This document shows positions 15,750-28,107 of a stretch of 64,000 nucleotides of DNA, in pieces (within the stretch, counting starts at the first letter, position 1; each line of letters begins with the position of its first letter). The stretch lies in contig NZ_CP081001.1 in NCBI RefSeq assembly GCF_029590555.1, positions 434,001 through 498,000 on the forward strand. Direction: 5' to 3'. The notes beneath the pieces were generated by a model that saw only the letters and a list, made by a program, of their open reading frames with translations, was not told the origin of the DNA and searched no databases. The position numbers and the translations under genes were made by a program. This stretch comes from Sphingobium sp. V4 (GTDB taxonomy: Bacteria > Pseudomonadota > Alphaproteobacteria > Sphingomonadales > Sphingomonadaceae).

Positions 15750-18026
15750 ATGCCCAGCACCCCCGCCGCCGCCGCCCGCCAGATCCTCATCCGCCTGCAG
15801 GAAGTGATGGCGTCGCGCACCAGCGCGCAGGCGAAGCTGAACAAGGTGGTGGAGATCATCGGCCAGTCGCTGTCGAGCGAGGTCTGCTCCATCTATCTTG
15901 TGCGCGAGGGCGTACTGGAGCTGTTCGCGACGCGCGGCCTCAAGCAGGAGGCGGTCCATGTCACCCGCATGGCGATGGGCGAGGGTCTGGTCGGTCTGAT
16001 CGCCACCAATGTCGAGACGCTGAACCTGGACGAGGCGGCGTCGCACCCCGACTATAGCTACCGCCCCGAAACGGGCGAGGAGCTGTTCCACAGCTTCGCG
16101 GGCGTACCGATCGTTCGCCGCGAGCGCGCCATCGGCGTCCTGTGCGTGCAGCATGTCGAGCCGCGTCGTTATGAAGAGGTCGAGATCGAGGCGTTGCAGA
16201 CGGTCGCCATGGTGCTGTCGGAACTGATCGCCAATGCCGAACTGGCCGATGACGGCCCGGCCGATTCTCGCGTGGCGGAAACGGGAACCACCATGCTGCA
16301 CGGGTTGCAACTGGTGATGGGCATGGCGCGCGGCCATGCGGTGTTCCACCAGCCGCGCGTCCATATCGAACATACCGTGGCGGAGGATACGGAGGCGGAG
16401 CGGGCGCGGGTCATTTCCGCCTTCACCAAGATGCGCGAGCAGATCGACCGCATGACCGGCGCGGCCGAGTTCGGTACCGAGGGCGAGCATCAGGAGGTGC
16501 TCGAAACCTACAAGATGTTCGCCTATGACGAGGGGTGGATCCGGCGGATCAACGAGGCGATCGACAGCGGTCTGACCGCCGAGGCGGCGATCGAACGCGT
16601 GCAGCAGCGCACGCGGATGCGGATGCGCCAGATCGACGACCCCCTGCTGAGCGACCGGATGCACGATCTGGAGGACATGGCGAACCGCCTGCTGCGGATC
16701 GTGTCGGGCCAGCTGGGCACGGCGGCGCAGATGGGCCTGCGGCAGGACGCCATTCTCATCGCGCGTAACCTGGGGCCGGCGGAGCTGCTGGAATATGACC
16801 GGCGGCGGCTGAAGGGCGTAATCCTGGAGGAAGGATCGTTGACTGCGCATGTCACCATCGTCGCGCGCGCCATGGGCGTGCCGGTTCTGGGGCGGGTGCG
16901 CGACGTGCGCCACCAGTTGAACGAGGGCGACCTCATCCTGATGGACGTGGCGGAAAATACGCTGCTGATCCGGCCCAGCGCCGACATGGACGAGGCGTTC
17001 GAGAACAAGCTGCACGTGACGCAGAAGCGCCGTGCCGAATTTGCCGCGATGCGCGACCTGCCCTCTGTCACGACCGATGGGCAGCGGGTGGAACTCATGG
17101 TCAATGCCGGGCTGCGCGAAGATGCGCAGGCGCTGGACCTGGTCGGGGCGGACGGCATTGGCCTGTTCCGCACCGAATTCCAGTTCCTGGTGTCGGCTAC
17201 CCTGCCGCAGCGGGAAAAGCAGCAGCGGCTCTACAAGGATGTGCTGGATGCGGCGGGCGACCGCCCGGTCATCTTCCGTACCGTCGACATCGGCGGCGAC
17301 AAGGCGCTGCCCTACATGACGCGCGACGGCGACGAGGAACTGGAGGACAACCCGGCGATGGGCTGGCGCGCGCTGCGGCTGGCGCTCGACCGGGACGGGC
17401 TGATGAAGGCCCAGGCCCGCGCGTTGCTGGAGGCGAGCGCGGGCAAGGTGTTGAACGTCATGTTCCCGATGGTGTCGGAGCCATGGGAATATGAGGAGGC
17501 GCGCGCGCTGGTCGAGCATCAGCGCGAATGGCTGCACGCGCAGAAGAAGAAGCTGCCGATCGCGGTCCGCTATGGCGCGATGCTGGAAGTGCCGGCGCTG
17601 GCCGAGGTGCTCGACATATTGCTGCCGCGCGTCGATTTCCTTTCGATCGGCACCAACGACCTGACACAGTTCCTGTTCGCCGCCGACCGCGCCCATCCCA
17701 AGCTGGCGGAGCGCTACGACTGGCTGAGCATCGCCATATTGCGCTTCCTCGATCGGGTCGTGCGGACCTGTGTGGAATATAAGGTGCCGGTGGGCGTGTG
17801 CGGCGAGATGGGCGGGCGGACGCTCGAAGCCATGGCGCTCGTCGGTCTCGGCATCCGCCGCCTGTCGATCACCCCCGCGTCGGTCGGGCCGGTCAAGGCG
17901 ATGATCCGCGCGGTCGACGCCAGCGAGGTGCAGGCGCTGATGCGCGAGCTGCTGGACAGCGGCGCACGGGACATTCGCGAAAGGCTGACCGGATGGGCGG
18001 TCGAACGGGGCATCGAACTGAACTGA
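15750..18026 (+). CDS. ptsP: Nitrogen-PTS phosphoenolpyruvate-protein phosphotransferase (GAF-EI)
   Basis: This 758-residue cytosolic enzyme takes phosphate from PEP and passes it to NPr, starting the regulatory nitrogen PTS. Domains in order: GAF (about residues 15-165), EI N-terminal domain with the phosphorylated His367 in GSLTAHVTIVARAMGVP, and the PEP-binding TIM barrel with FRTEFQFL, PVIFRTVDIGGDKALPY, FLSIGTNDLTQF and the catalytic-Cys segment PVGVCGEMGG. Length and domain order match PtsP. It starts 171 bp from the divergent aminotransferase. NPr and EIIA-Ntr genes are not in the window. Confidence 0.95.
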   Translation: MPSTPAAAARQILIRLQEVMASRTSAQAKLNKVVEIIGQSLSSEVCSIYLVREGVLELFATRGLKQEAVHVTRMAMGEGLVGLIATNVETLNLDEAASHPDYSYRPETGEELFHSFAGVPIVRRERAIGVLCVQHVEPRRYEEVEIEALQTVAMVLSELIANAELADDGPADSRVAETGTTMLHGLQLVMGMARGHAVFHQPRVHIEHTVAEDTEAERARVISAFTKMREQIDRMTGAAEFGTEGEHQEVLETYKMFAYDEGWIRRINEAIDSGLTAEAAIERVQQRTRMRMRQIDDPLLSDRMHDLEDMANRLLRIVSGQLGTAAQMGLRQDAILIARNLGPAELLEYDRRRLKGVILEEGSLTAHVTIVARAMGVPVLGRVRDVRHQLNEGDLILMDVAENTLLIRPSADMDEAFENKLHVTQKRRAEFAAMRDLPSVTTDGQRVELMVNAGLREDAQALDLVGADGIGLFRTEFQFLVSATLPQREKQQRLYKDVLDAAGDRPVIFRTVDIGGDKALPYMTRDGDEELEDNPAMGWRALRLALDRDGLMKAQARALLEASAGKVLNVMFPMVSEPWEYEEARALVEHQREWLHAQKKKLPIAVRYGAMLEVPALAEVLDILLPRVDFLSIGTNDLTQFLFAADRAHPKLAERYDWLSIAILRFLDRVVRTCVEYKVPVGVCGEMGGRTLEAMALVGLGIRRLSITPASVGPVKAMIRAVDASEVQALMRELLDSGARDIRERLTGWAVERGIELN

Positions 18027-18099
18027 GGCGGCGGGAGCGGCGTTGACAACGCACGTCCCGCAATGAGACAAGGCCGACCATCACAGGTCGCGGAGCAGC

Positions 18100-19002
18100 A
18101 TGGCAGAAGATCCAGAAGTCGAAACCGGCGCGGTGCAGGCGCAGGATGTGCAACCCGCGACCCCGGGCGCGAAGCTGCGCGCGGCGCGCGATGTGCAGGG
18201 TCTCTCGATCCAGGATGTGGCGACGCGCACCCGGATCGCGCAGCGTCAGCTGGAGGCTGTCGAGCGGGACGATTATGCGGCGCTGCCCGGCATTCCCTAT
18301 GCCGTCGGATTCGCCCGCGCCTATGCCCGCGCGGTGGGCGTGGACGAAGTGATGATCGCGGCGGAGGTCCGCAACGCCGTGCATGGATCGGATCTGGGCG
18401 CCAATCGCTATGAGGCGTTCGAGCCGCTCGATCCGGCGCGCGTTCCTTCCCGTGCGCTGGCCTGGACGGCGGCGGCCATCGTCGTCCTGCTGATCGCCGG
18501 TTTCATGATCTGGCGCACCCAGATGTTCACGCCGCCGATCAGCGAGGAAATCGCCGCGCAGGAACAGGCCAAGCCCGTCGCCGCCCGTCCGGCGGGCGCG
18601 GCGCCGGCGGCGCCGGTGGCGCAGACCGTCGTCTTCACCGCCGTCGATGACGTGTGGCTGCGCATTTATGACGAAGCGGGCGAACGCCTGAAGGACGGGC
18701 TGATGAAAAAAGGTGAGAGCTTCACCCTGCCGGCCGCTGCGCGCAACCCGATGATCCTGACAGGACGGCCGCAGGCATTGGGCGTCACGGTCGGCGGCAA
18801 GCCTGTGCCGCCGCTGGGTCAGGCGGACCGCACCATCGCCGACGTGCCGGTGAGCGCCGAGGCGCTGCTGGCGCGGGCCGCTGGCGCAGGGGCAGTGGCG
18901 GCCCAGCCCACCGCGACGCGCCCCGTCGGCGGCGCGCCGGTGCCGGCCCCGGCGCAGCCCGCGCCCGCCGTGCCGCAGCCGGGCGCCACTGCGGCCAACT
19001 GA
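18100..19002 (+). CDS. rodZ: RodZ-like protein (HTH, one membrane span, DUF4115)
   Basis: This 300-residue bitopic protein has an N-terminal cytoplasmic helix-turn-helix (LRAARDVQGLSIQDVATRTR, then RDDYAALPGIPYAVGFARAY), a transmembrane helix (about 125-145, WTAAAIVVLLIAGFMIW), an Ala/Pro linker, and a periplasmic DUF4115 domain (VWLRIYDEAGERLKDGLMKK through LGVTVGGKPVPPLG). The C-terminus is a low-complexity Pro/Ala tail. RodZ couples MreB to the elongasome and sets cell shape. It follows ptsP in the same direction and precedes cpoB, a conserved order. Confidence 0.88.
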   Translation: MAEDPEVETGAVQAQDVQPATPGAKLRAARDVQGLSIQDVATRTRIAQRQLEAVERDDYAALPGIPYAVGFARAYARAVGVDEVMIAAEVRNAVHGSDLGANRYEAFEPLDPARVPSRALAWTAAAIVVLLIAGFMIWRTQMFTPPISEEIAAQEQAKPVAARPAGAAPAAPVAQTVVFTAVDDVWLRIYDEAGERLKDGLMKKGESFTLPAAARNPMILTGRPQALGVTVGGKPVPPLGQADRTIADVPVSAEALLARAAGAGAVAAQPTATRPVGGAPVPAPAQPAPAVPQPGATAAN

Positions 19003-19102
19003 GCCGGTCGTCGCCGGCCCACCGCCGGCCTGCCCGAATGTCGCGCTTTACGGCGCGGAATAACGGCTTATGGTTATTGCGAATTCATTGTCGGGGATCA
19101 TC

Positions 19103-20023
19103 ATGCGTCACGCCTTTTTCGCGACCTCAGCATTGCTAGGGGGCGCGCTGCTTTCGATCGCGGTGCCCGCGACCGCCCAGAGTGGCGCGGTGGAGGTGCG
19201 GGTCGATCGGCTGGAGAAGGAAATGCGGGCGGTCCAGCGCAAGGTCTTTCCCGCCGGTGCGCCGCTGGAGGCGGAAATCACCCGCCCGGCGACGCCCATG
19301 GTCACGCCGGGGACGCCGGCCAGCACGCCGATCGCCGACCTGACCGCCCGCGTGGGCGCGCTGGAATCGCAGCTTGCCGCGATCACGGGCCAGGTCGAGG
19401 AAAACAGCTTCAAGCTGCGCCAGCTGGAAGAGGCGTTCAACAAATATAAGGCCGAGACGGACAGTCGCCTGACGGCGCCGGAAGCGCCGCCCGCGATGCG
19501 TCCGACCGTGGCGGCGCCCGCACCGTCCGAGCCGGTCGCGGCAAGGCCCGCAACGCGGCCGGCGGCGGCACCCGCCGCCGCAAGCGAGGAGCGCAAGGCC
19601 GCCGTCGCGGCGATCGAGCGGCCCAATAGCGGCGATGCGGCAGGCGATGCCTATAGCTATGGCTTCCGTCTCTGGGACGCGAAATTCTATCCCGAAGCGC
19701 AGGCGCAGCTGAAGGCTACGGTGGACAAATATGGCGACACGTCGGTCGGCAGCCGCGCCGCCAACCTGCTGGGCCGCGCCTATCTGGATGACGGCAAGCC
19801 CGCGCTGGCCTCAGTTGCCTTTTACGAAAATTACCAGAAGCGTCCGCGCGGTGACCGTGCCGCCGACAGCCTGGCCTATCTGGGCGAGGCGCTGATCCAG
19901 CTCAAGAAGCCGGCCGACGCCTGCAAGGTCTATCAGGAACTGGAGCAGGTCTATGGGTCGAGCCTGTCGGCCAGCCAGCGCGGCATGATGGACAAGGGCC
20001 GCGTCAAGGCGAAGTGCAGCTGA
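19103..20023 (+). CDS. cpoB: Tol-Pal-associated periplasmic TPR protein CpoB/YbgF-like
   Basis: This 306-residue exported protein has a signal peptide (MRHAFFATSALLGGALLSIA, cleavage after ATAQ), a coiled-coil segment (VDRLEKEMRAVQRK and later LEEAFNKYKAETDS), an Ala/Pro linker, and a C-terminal TPR block (DAYSYGFRLWDAKFYPEAQ through KKPADACKVYQELEQVYG). This is the layout of CpoB, which links Tol-Pal constriction to peptidoglycan synthesis. ATG 19103 is chosen because it opens the signal peptide. The 3' end overlaps the tilS start by 10 bp. The tol-pal genes themselves are not in the window. Confidence 0.85.
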   Translation: MRHAFFATSALLGGALLSIAVPATAQSGAVEVRVDRLEKEMRAVQRKVFPAGAPLEAEITRPATPMVTPGTPASTPIADLTARVGALESQLAAITGQVEENSFKLRQLEEAFNKYKAETDSRLTAPEAPPAMRPTVAAPAPSEPVAARPATRPAAAPAAASEERKAAVAAIERPNSGDAAGDAYSYGFRLWDAKFYPEAQAQLKATVDKYGDTSVGSRAANLLGRAYLDDGKPALASVAFYENYQKRPRGDRAADSLAYLGEALIQLKKPADACKVYQELEQVYGSSLSASQRGMMDKGRVKAKCS

Positions 20024-20970
20024 ACAGGCGCCACGGCCGGGCGGCGCTGGAAGCCCGGCTGATCGCGGCGGTCGAGGCGCTGGGCGTGGCCGATCCGGCG
20101 GCGCTATACGGCATCGCCGTATCCGGCGGGCCGGACAGCATGGCGCTGCTGTTTCTCGCCGCCTGCGCCTTTCCAGGGCGGGTCGCGGCGGTGACGCTGG
20201 ACCATGGGCTGCGCGTGGACTCGGCGGCGGAGGCGGCGATGGTCGGGCGATGGTGTGCCGCCCAGGGCATCGATCACAGCATCTTGGCGCCTGATGCGCC
20301 CGTGGCGGGCAATGTGCAGGCCTGGGCGCGAGGGCAGCGTTACGCGCGCATCGAGGCGTGGCGCCAGGAGCGGGGCATCGACTGGGTCATGACCGCCCAT
20401 CATGCCGACGACCAGTTGGAAACCATGGTCATGCGGCTGAATCGGGGGTCGGGGGTCGGCGGGCTGGCGGGCGTGCGGGGACGGGCCGGACGCGTGATCC
20501 GGCCGCTGCTTGGCGTGCGCAAGGCGGCGTTGCAGGCGCTGGTGGAGGCGGAGAATGTCCCCCATGTCCATGACCCGTCCAATGCAGATCCGCGTTTCGA
20601 CCGGGCGGTGATCCGGTCCGCGCTGGCGGGGGCGGACTGGTTGGACGCGGAGGCCGTAGCCCGCAGTGCCGCGGCGCTGGCGGAGGCGGAGGCGGCGCTC
20701 GAATGGTCGCTTGCTGATCTCGCCCGGTGCCATGTGCGTGCCGAGGGAGCGGGTTATCGGCTGGACCGGACCGACCTGCCGCGCGAATATCTGCGGCGAC
20801 TGGTGCTGCTGATGCTGGAGCGGGCCGCGCCGGACGCGCCGCCGCCGCGCGGCGACGCGCTGGACCGGGCGATCGCGGCCGCGACGGGCGGGGGGCAGGC
20901 GAGTCTCGGGGCATGGCTGCTCAAGGGCGAGAACGGCTGGATGTTGACGCCCGCGCCGCCGCGTCGCTGA
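20014..20970 (+). CDS. tilS: tRNA(Ile)-lysidine synthetase TilS
   Basis: This 318-residue protein carries the PP-loop ATP motif SGGPDS at residues 37-42, followed by VTLDHGLR and MTAHHADDQLETMVMRLNRG, which are diagnostic of TilS. The enzyme converts C34 of the CAU-anticodon tRNA(Ile) to lysidine so that it reads AUA codons. The start is GTG 20014, inside the cpoB 3' end, implying translational coupling. The C-terminal half is short, as in other alphaproteobacteria. It is followed at a short distance by a small membrane gene and ftsH. Confidence 0.93.
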   Translation: MQLNRRHGRAALEARLIAAVEALGVADPAALYGIAVSGGPDSMALLFLAACAFPGRVAAVTLDHGLRVDSAAEAAMVGRWCAAQGIDHSILAPDAPVAGNVQAWARGQRYARIEAWRQERGIDWVMTAHHADDQLETMVMRLNRGSGVGGLAGVRGRAGRVIRPLLGVRKAALQALVEAENVPHVHDPSNADPRFDRAVIRSALAGADWLDAEAVARSAAALAEAEAALEWSLADLARCHVRAEGAGYRLDRTDLPREYLRRLVLLMLERAAPDAPPPRGDALDRAIAAATGGGQASLGAWLLKGENGWMLTPAPPRR

Positions 20971-21100
20971 TCGTTACGGAAAGGTTCCACGGCCGGGCGC
21001 GCGACTCTCACGGCTGACCGCTTTGTTGCAGTGCAATGATGTTTTCTTAACGCCCGCCATGGTTAATCGGAGCCCTGTTCATGCGGGGATTTTCGGACGA

Positions 21101-21292
21101 ATGATGGAATTTGCGGCTCTCACCTACGGTCTGCTGGCGAGTGTGATCCTTTCGGCAGCGCAACGGAACCACCGGTTGAGGCAGCCGCATCCGCCGCTGC
21201 TGCTCTACATGGGCTATCTGCTGTGCGGCCTGTCGGCCGGGGCGGCGATCGCCCTGGGCTATATTGCGACGTCCGCCATATTGGGCGGCTGA
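21101..21292 (+). CDS. Small two-helix membrane protein, unknown
   Basis: From ATG 21101 the product is 63 residues with two hydrophobic stretches: FAALTYGLLASVILSAA and YMGYLLCGLSAGAAIALGYI, joined by a polar, basic turn (QRNHRLRQPHPPLL). No family is recognised. A longer form from ATG 21059 is possible but has no visible ribosome-binding site. It sits between tilS and ftsH, so co-expression with the membrane protease FtsH is plausible. Whether it is a true gene rests on its clean membrane-protein profile and position. Confidence 0.5.
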   Translation: MMEFAALTYGLLASVILSAAQRNHRLRQPHPPLLLYMGYLLCGLSAGAAIALGYIATSAILGG

Positions 21293-21355
21293 CCCCCGCG
21301 CGCATCCGCTTGCGCTTTTGCGGGCGCTCCCTATCTTGGCGGGTGAAAGAGAGTG

Positions 21356-23305
<1,950 letters not shown>

Positions 23306-23493
23306 GGAGCGCAAGAGTTGAGCGAAGAAGGGCGTGGCCGATGGCTGCGCCCTTCTTTCGTCGGGGCGAAATCGAGTTCGCGATCCAGCGCAAGAAAATC
23401 CCGCTTGGGGTCTGGCCGTTCCGACACGAAGTGGTTACATGGGCCGCCACAAATCCCCCAGCGGCCCGGTTTCCCTCAGTTCGGCCCGCGTAG

Positions 23494-24969
<1,476 letters not shown>

Positions 24970-25015
24970 AGCGCTTCTCCATTCCCTTCCCTTCCAGGGA
25001 GGGGGGAAGGTATAG

Positions 25016-26191
25016 ATGACCCCATCCGCCCGCATCCAGGCCGCGATCGACCTGCTCGACGCCATCATCGCGTCGGCGCGCGATGGCGGTCCGGCGGCCG
25101 ACACGCTGATCGCCCGCTATTTCAAGGAACGGCGCTATGCCGGCTCGCGCGACCGGCGGGCGGTGCGCGACCATGTCTATGATGCCATCCGCCGGGTCGC
25201 GGAACGGCCGGAGACGGGGCGCGAAGCGATGATCGGGCTGGCGCAGGAGCGGCCGCAGATCGCCGCGCTGTTCGATGGCTCCGCCCATGCGCCGCTGCCG
25301 ATCGAGCCGGGCGAGGTCGGCGTGTCGGCGGGTGCGGTGCCTGGCTGGCTCCGACCGCTGCTGGCCGCGCCCGTGGAGCAGGACGCGCTGCTGGGCCGCG
25401 CCCCGGTCGATCTGCGCGTCAATCGGTTGAAGGCGGCGCCGGCCGATGCCGCGCCCATGCTGCCCGAAGCCGCGCCGATTGCGGGTCTGGCTGATGGGCT
25501 GCGCCTGCCGGAAGGCTGGCCGGTCGAGCAGAGTGCGGCGTGGAAGGACGGTCTGGTCGAGGTGCAGGACGCCGGTAGCCAGTGGATCGCGGCGGCCTGT
25601 GGCGCGCGGCCGGGTATGACGGTCGTCGACATGTGCGCGGGGGCGGGCGGCAAGACGCTGGCGCTCGCCGCCGCGATGGAGGGGCAGGGGCGGTTGCTGG
25701 CTGCTGACACCATCCGTTCGCGCCTCGCCCGGCTGGAGCCGCGTGCCGAGCGAGCGGGTGCGACCTTCATCGAGACGCTGCTGCTGGATCAGAGTCATGA
25801 GGCGCGCGGTCTGGAAACGCTGCAAGGCCGGGCGGATGTCGTGCTGGTCGATGCGCCCTGTTCGGGCACCGGCACCTGGCGGCGCAATCCCGAAGCGCGC
25901 TGGCGCCTGACACCCGCGCGCCTGAACCGGCTGGTTGCCGAGCAGGCTCGGATTCTCGATTTTGCCGCGCCCTTGCTCGCGCCGGGGGGCGTGCTAGTCT
26001 ATGCCACCTGTGCGCTGACCGACCGGGAAGGGCGCGATCAGGTGAACGCCTTCCTCAGCCGCCATGCCGGTTGGGAGGCGGAACCGATAGACCTGCCGGT
26101 CGGGCGGCGCCATGGTGCGGGGCTGCTGCTGACGCCCGGACATGACGGCAGCGACGGCTTCTATTTCGCGCGGCTCAAGCGGGGGGCTTGA
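25016..26191 (+). CDS. RsmB/NOP-family RNA m5C methyltransferase
   Basis: This 391-residue SAM-dependent enzyme belongs to the group that makes 5-methylcytosine in rRNA, probably 16S C967 or an equivalent. The N-terminal domain (about 1-150) resembles the NusB-like part of RsmB in a reduced form. The catalytic domain has motif I VDMCAGAGGKTLALAA, motif IV DAPCSGTGTWRRNP with the releasing Cys, and motif VI VYATCALT with the nucleophile Cys. The C-terminus DGFYFARLKR is typical. It starts 46 bp after guaB. The exact target cytosine is inferred by family only. Confidence 0.9.
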   Translation: MTPSARIQAAIDLLDAIIASARDGGPAADTLIARYFKERRYAGSRDRRAVRDHVYDAIRRVAERPETGREAMIGLAQERPQIAALFDGSAHAPLPIEPGEVGVSAGAVPGWLRPLLAAPVEQDALLGRAPVDLRVNRLKAAPADAAPMLPEAAPIAGLADGLRLPEGWPVEQSAAWKDGLVEVQDAGSQWIAAACGARPGMTVVDMCAGAGGKTLALAAAMEGQGRLLAADTIRSRLARLEPRAERAGATFIETLLLDQSHEARGLETLQGRADVVLVDAPCSGTGTWRRNPEARWRLTPARLNRLVAEQARILDFAAPLLAPGGVLVYATCALTDREGRDQVNAFLSRHAGWEAEPIDLPVGRRHGAGLLLTPGHDGSDGFYFARLKRGA

Positions 26192-26269
26192 AAACAGAGC
26201 ATGGACAAGGCCGCGCAAAATCGCGACACTTGGTCGGAATCAGCGCCTGAAACATGGCTGGAGATCATA

Positions 26270-26788
26270 ATGCGTTTCACCCCTGCCTCGATTGCCCTTG
26301 CTGCCGTCCTGACCACCGTTTCCAGCATGGGGTTGAGCCAGAAGCCGGATAGCCAGATCAGTCCGCAGTCGATCGAATGGCAGAAGGCGGGTGAGGCGGC
26401 GCGCAAGGCGGGCAATCTCCAGGGTGCTACCGACGCGCTGGAAAGCGCGCTGGCGGTCGATCCCCGCAACCGGACGGCCTATGTCGAACTGGCCGAAGTC
26501 GCCCGGGCGCAAGGGCTTCAGGGCAAGGCGATCCGCCTCTACAAGGAAGCGCTGCTGCTCGATCCGACCGACGTCACGGCGCTCGCCGGGCAGGGCGAGG
26601 CTATGATGGAAAAGGGTGCGGTCGCGCGGGCGAAGGAAGTGCTGGCGCAGGCGCAGAAGCTGTGCAAGGCCGATTGCGCTCCGGTCGGCAAGCTGGCCGC
26701 CGCGATCCAGAAGGGGCCGCCGGCGGTCGCGCTGACCAGCAAGGACGCAGTGCCCACGCCGCAGGCGAAGGCGACCGAGCAGCCCTGA
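26270..26788 (+). CDS. Exported TPR protein
   Basis: This 172-residue protein has a signal-peptide-like start ([20 protein letters not shown]) and about three tetratricopeptide repeats: [40 protein letters not shown] and [20 protein letters not shown]. Two cysteines ([10 protein letters not shown]) near the C-terminus could form a disulphide, consistent with a periplasmic location. ATG 26270 follows GGAGATC; upstream in-frame codons overlap the preceding methyltransferase region and lack a signal peptide. It probably acts as a protein-protein adaptor; the partner is unknown. Confidence 0.75.
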   Translation: MRFTPASIALAAVLTTVSSMGLSQKPDSQISPQSIEWQKAGEAARKAGNLQGATDALESALAVDPRNRTAYVELAEVARAQGLQGKAIRLYKEALLLDPTDVTALAGQGEAMMEKGAVARAKEVLAQAQKLCKADCAPVGKLAAAIQKGPPAVALTSKDAVPTPQAKATEQP

Positions 26789-26827
26789 TCCGGGCTTTTG
26801 CCTGGAACTGGAGGATCTGCTTCGATC

Positions 26828-26898
26828 CGTCCGCTTCGAGCATTCGGCTTTCCGGGTCTCGGTTTGGCCCGGTTTCTCGACAAGCGCGAAGCGAACGG
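26828..26898. repeat. Interspersed palindromic repeat, GTCGAG subfamily, second copy
   Basis: The arm 26874-26898, read on the minus strand (CCGTTCGCTTCGCGCTTGTC), matches the arm at 10757. A weaker partner lies at 26828-26848. It separates the convergent TPR and hemW genes. Confidence 0.5.
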
Positions 26899-26931
26899 CT
26901 GTAGGTTGAGACTATCCGGTTTCAGCTGGCC

Positions 26932-28107
26932 CTAAACCGTGACAATTTCCGGCAGGATGGCGTCGAGCAACAGCATCCCCGCCGCCGAGACCTGGAGCCG
27001 GGCATCCCGGCGGTGGAGCAGGCCGATGTCGATCAGCTGGTCGATCGTGCGTTCGTCCACCAGATGCGGAACGCTGATGCCGGACAGGGCGGAGATGCGG
27101 TCCAGATCCACGCCTTCGGTCAGGCGCAGGCCCATCAGCAGCGCTTCGCGCGCGCGATCCTCGCCCGTCAGCGGCTGCTCGCTCTGGGTGCCATGGCGAT
27201 TGCGGGTCACGGCGCTCATCCAGTTTTCGGGCTTCTTGTGGCGCAGAGTGGCCTTGCCCGTGCGGCGGCCATGGGCACCGGGGCCGATGCCGATATAATC
27301 GCCATAGCGCCAGTAGGTGAGGTTGTGGCGGCTCTCCTGACCCGCGCGGGCGTGGTTGCTGATCTCATAGGCGGGGATGCCCGCTTTGCCCGTCATCGCC
27401 TGGGTGAGTTCGTAGAGGGTCGCGCCATGATCGGGATCGGCGGGGGTGAGCTTGCCCTGCGCAACCAGCGTGGCGAAGCGGGTGCCCGGCTCGATCGTCA
27501 GCTGGTAGAGCGAGAGATGATCGGTGCCGAAGGCGAGAGCGCGGGCGAGTTCGGCCTGCCAGTCGGCCTCGCTCTGGCCCGGGCGGGCGTAGATGAGGTC
27601 GAAGCTGATCCGGTCGAACACCTGTTGCGCCGTGTCGAGCGCCGCCAGTCCTTCGTCCACGTCATGGGCGCGGCCGAGGAAATGCAGGGCCTCATTGTCG
27701 AGCGCCTGGAGGCCGAGCGACACGCGGTTGACGCCAGCGGCGGCAAGGTCGGCGAAGCGGGCGGCCTCGACCGAATTGGGGTTGGCCTCCAGCGTGATTT
27801 CCACGCCCGGCGCAAGGCCCCAGTGGCCGTCGGCTGCCGCGATCAGGTCCGCGACCAGCGCGGGCGGCATCAGAGAGGGCGTGCCGCCGCCGAAGAAGAT
27901 GGAAGAGAGCGGCCGTCCGGCAGTCAGCGTCGCCTCATGTGCCATGTCCGCCAGCAGCGCGGCGCGCCAGGCATCTGTGTCGATCCGGTCACGCACATGG
28001 CTGTTAAAATCGCAGTAGGGACATTTGGATACACAAAAGGGCCAATGCACATATAAGGCGAGGGGAGCGGCAGAAGCCGACGGGTTGCGGGGATCATTGA
28101 TCGACAT
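26932..28107 (-). CDS. hemW: Radical SAM heme chaperone HemW
   Basis: This 391-residue protein has the radical-SAM cluster motif CVSKCPYCDF (Cys25, Cys29, Cys32). The position after the third Cys is Asp-Phe, not the extra Cys of HemN, and it has HNLTYWRYGDYIGIG, which fits the HNxxYW heme-binding signature of HemW. FFGGGTPSLM and LEANPNS are family markers. HemW delivers heme to respiratory enzymes and is often misannotated as coproporphyrinogen oxidase. ATG 28107 opens MSINDPRNPSASAAPLALYV; it overlaps the divergent ATG of the CAP gene in a CATG. The C-terminal HemN-like winged domain is present. Confidence 0.92.
   Translation of the reverse strand: MSINDPRNPSASAAPLALYVHWPFCVSKCPYCDFNSHVRDRIDTDAWRAALLADMAHEATLTAGRPLSSIFFGGGTPSLMPPALVADLIAAADGHWGLAPGVEITLEANPNSVEAARFADLAAAGVNRVSLGLQALDNEALHFLGRAHDVDEGLAALDTAQQVFDRISFDLIYARPGQSEADWQAELARALAFGTDHLSLYQLTIEPGTRFATLVAQGKLTPADPDHGATLYELTQAMTGKAGIPAYEISNHARAGQESRHNLTYWRYGDYIGIGPGAHGRRTGKATLRHKKPENWMSAVTRNRHGTQSEQPLTGEDRAREALLMGLRLTEGVDLDRISALSGISVPHLVDERTIDQLIDIGLLHRRDARLQVSAAGMLLLDAILPEIVTV

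Noticed and set aside
14421..18071. A 1216-codon minus-strand frame running through ptsP
   Set aside because: Only the part up to 15578 is a real aminotransferase; the rest is the antisense shadow of ptsP, which has full domain evidence on the plus strand.
21042..21066. TTAA...TTAA before the small membrane gene as a CtrA site
   Set aside because: The spacing is 12 bases, not the 7 required.
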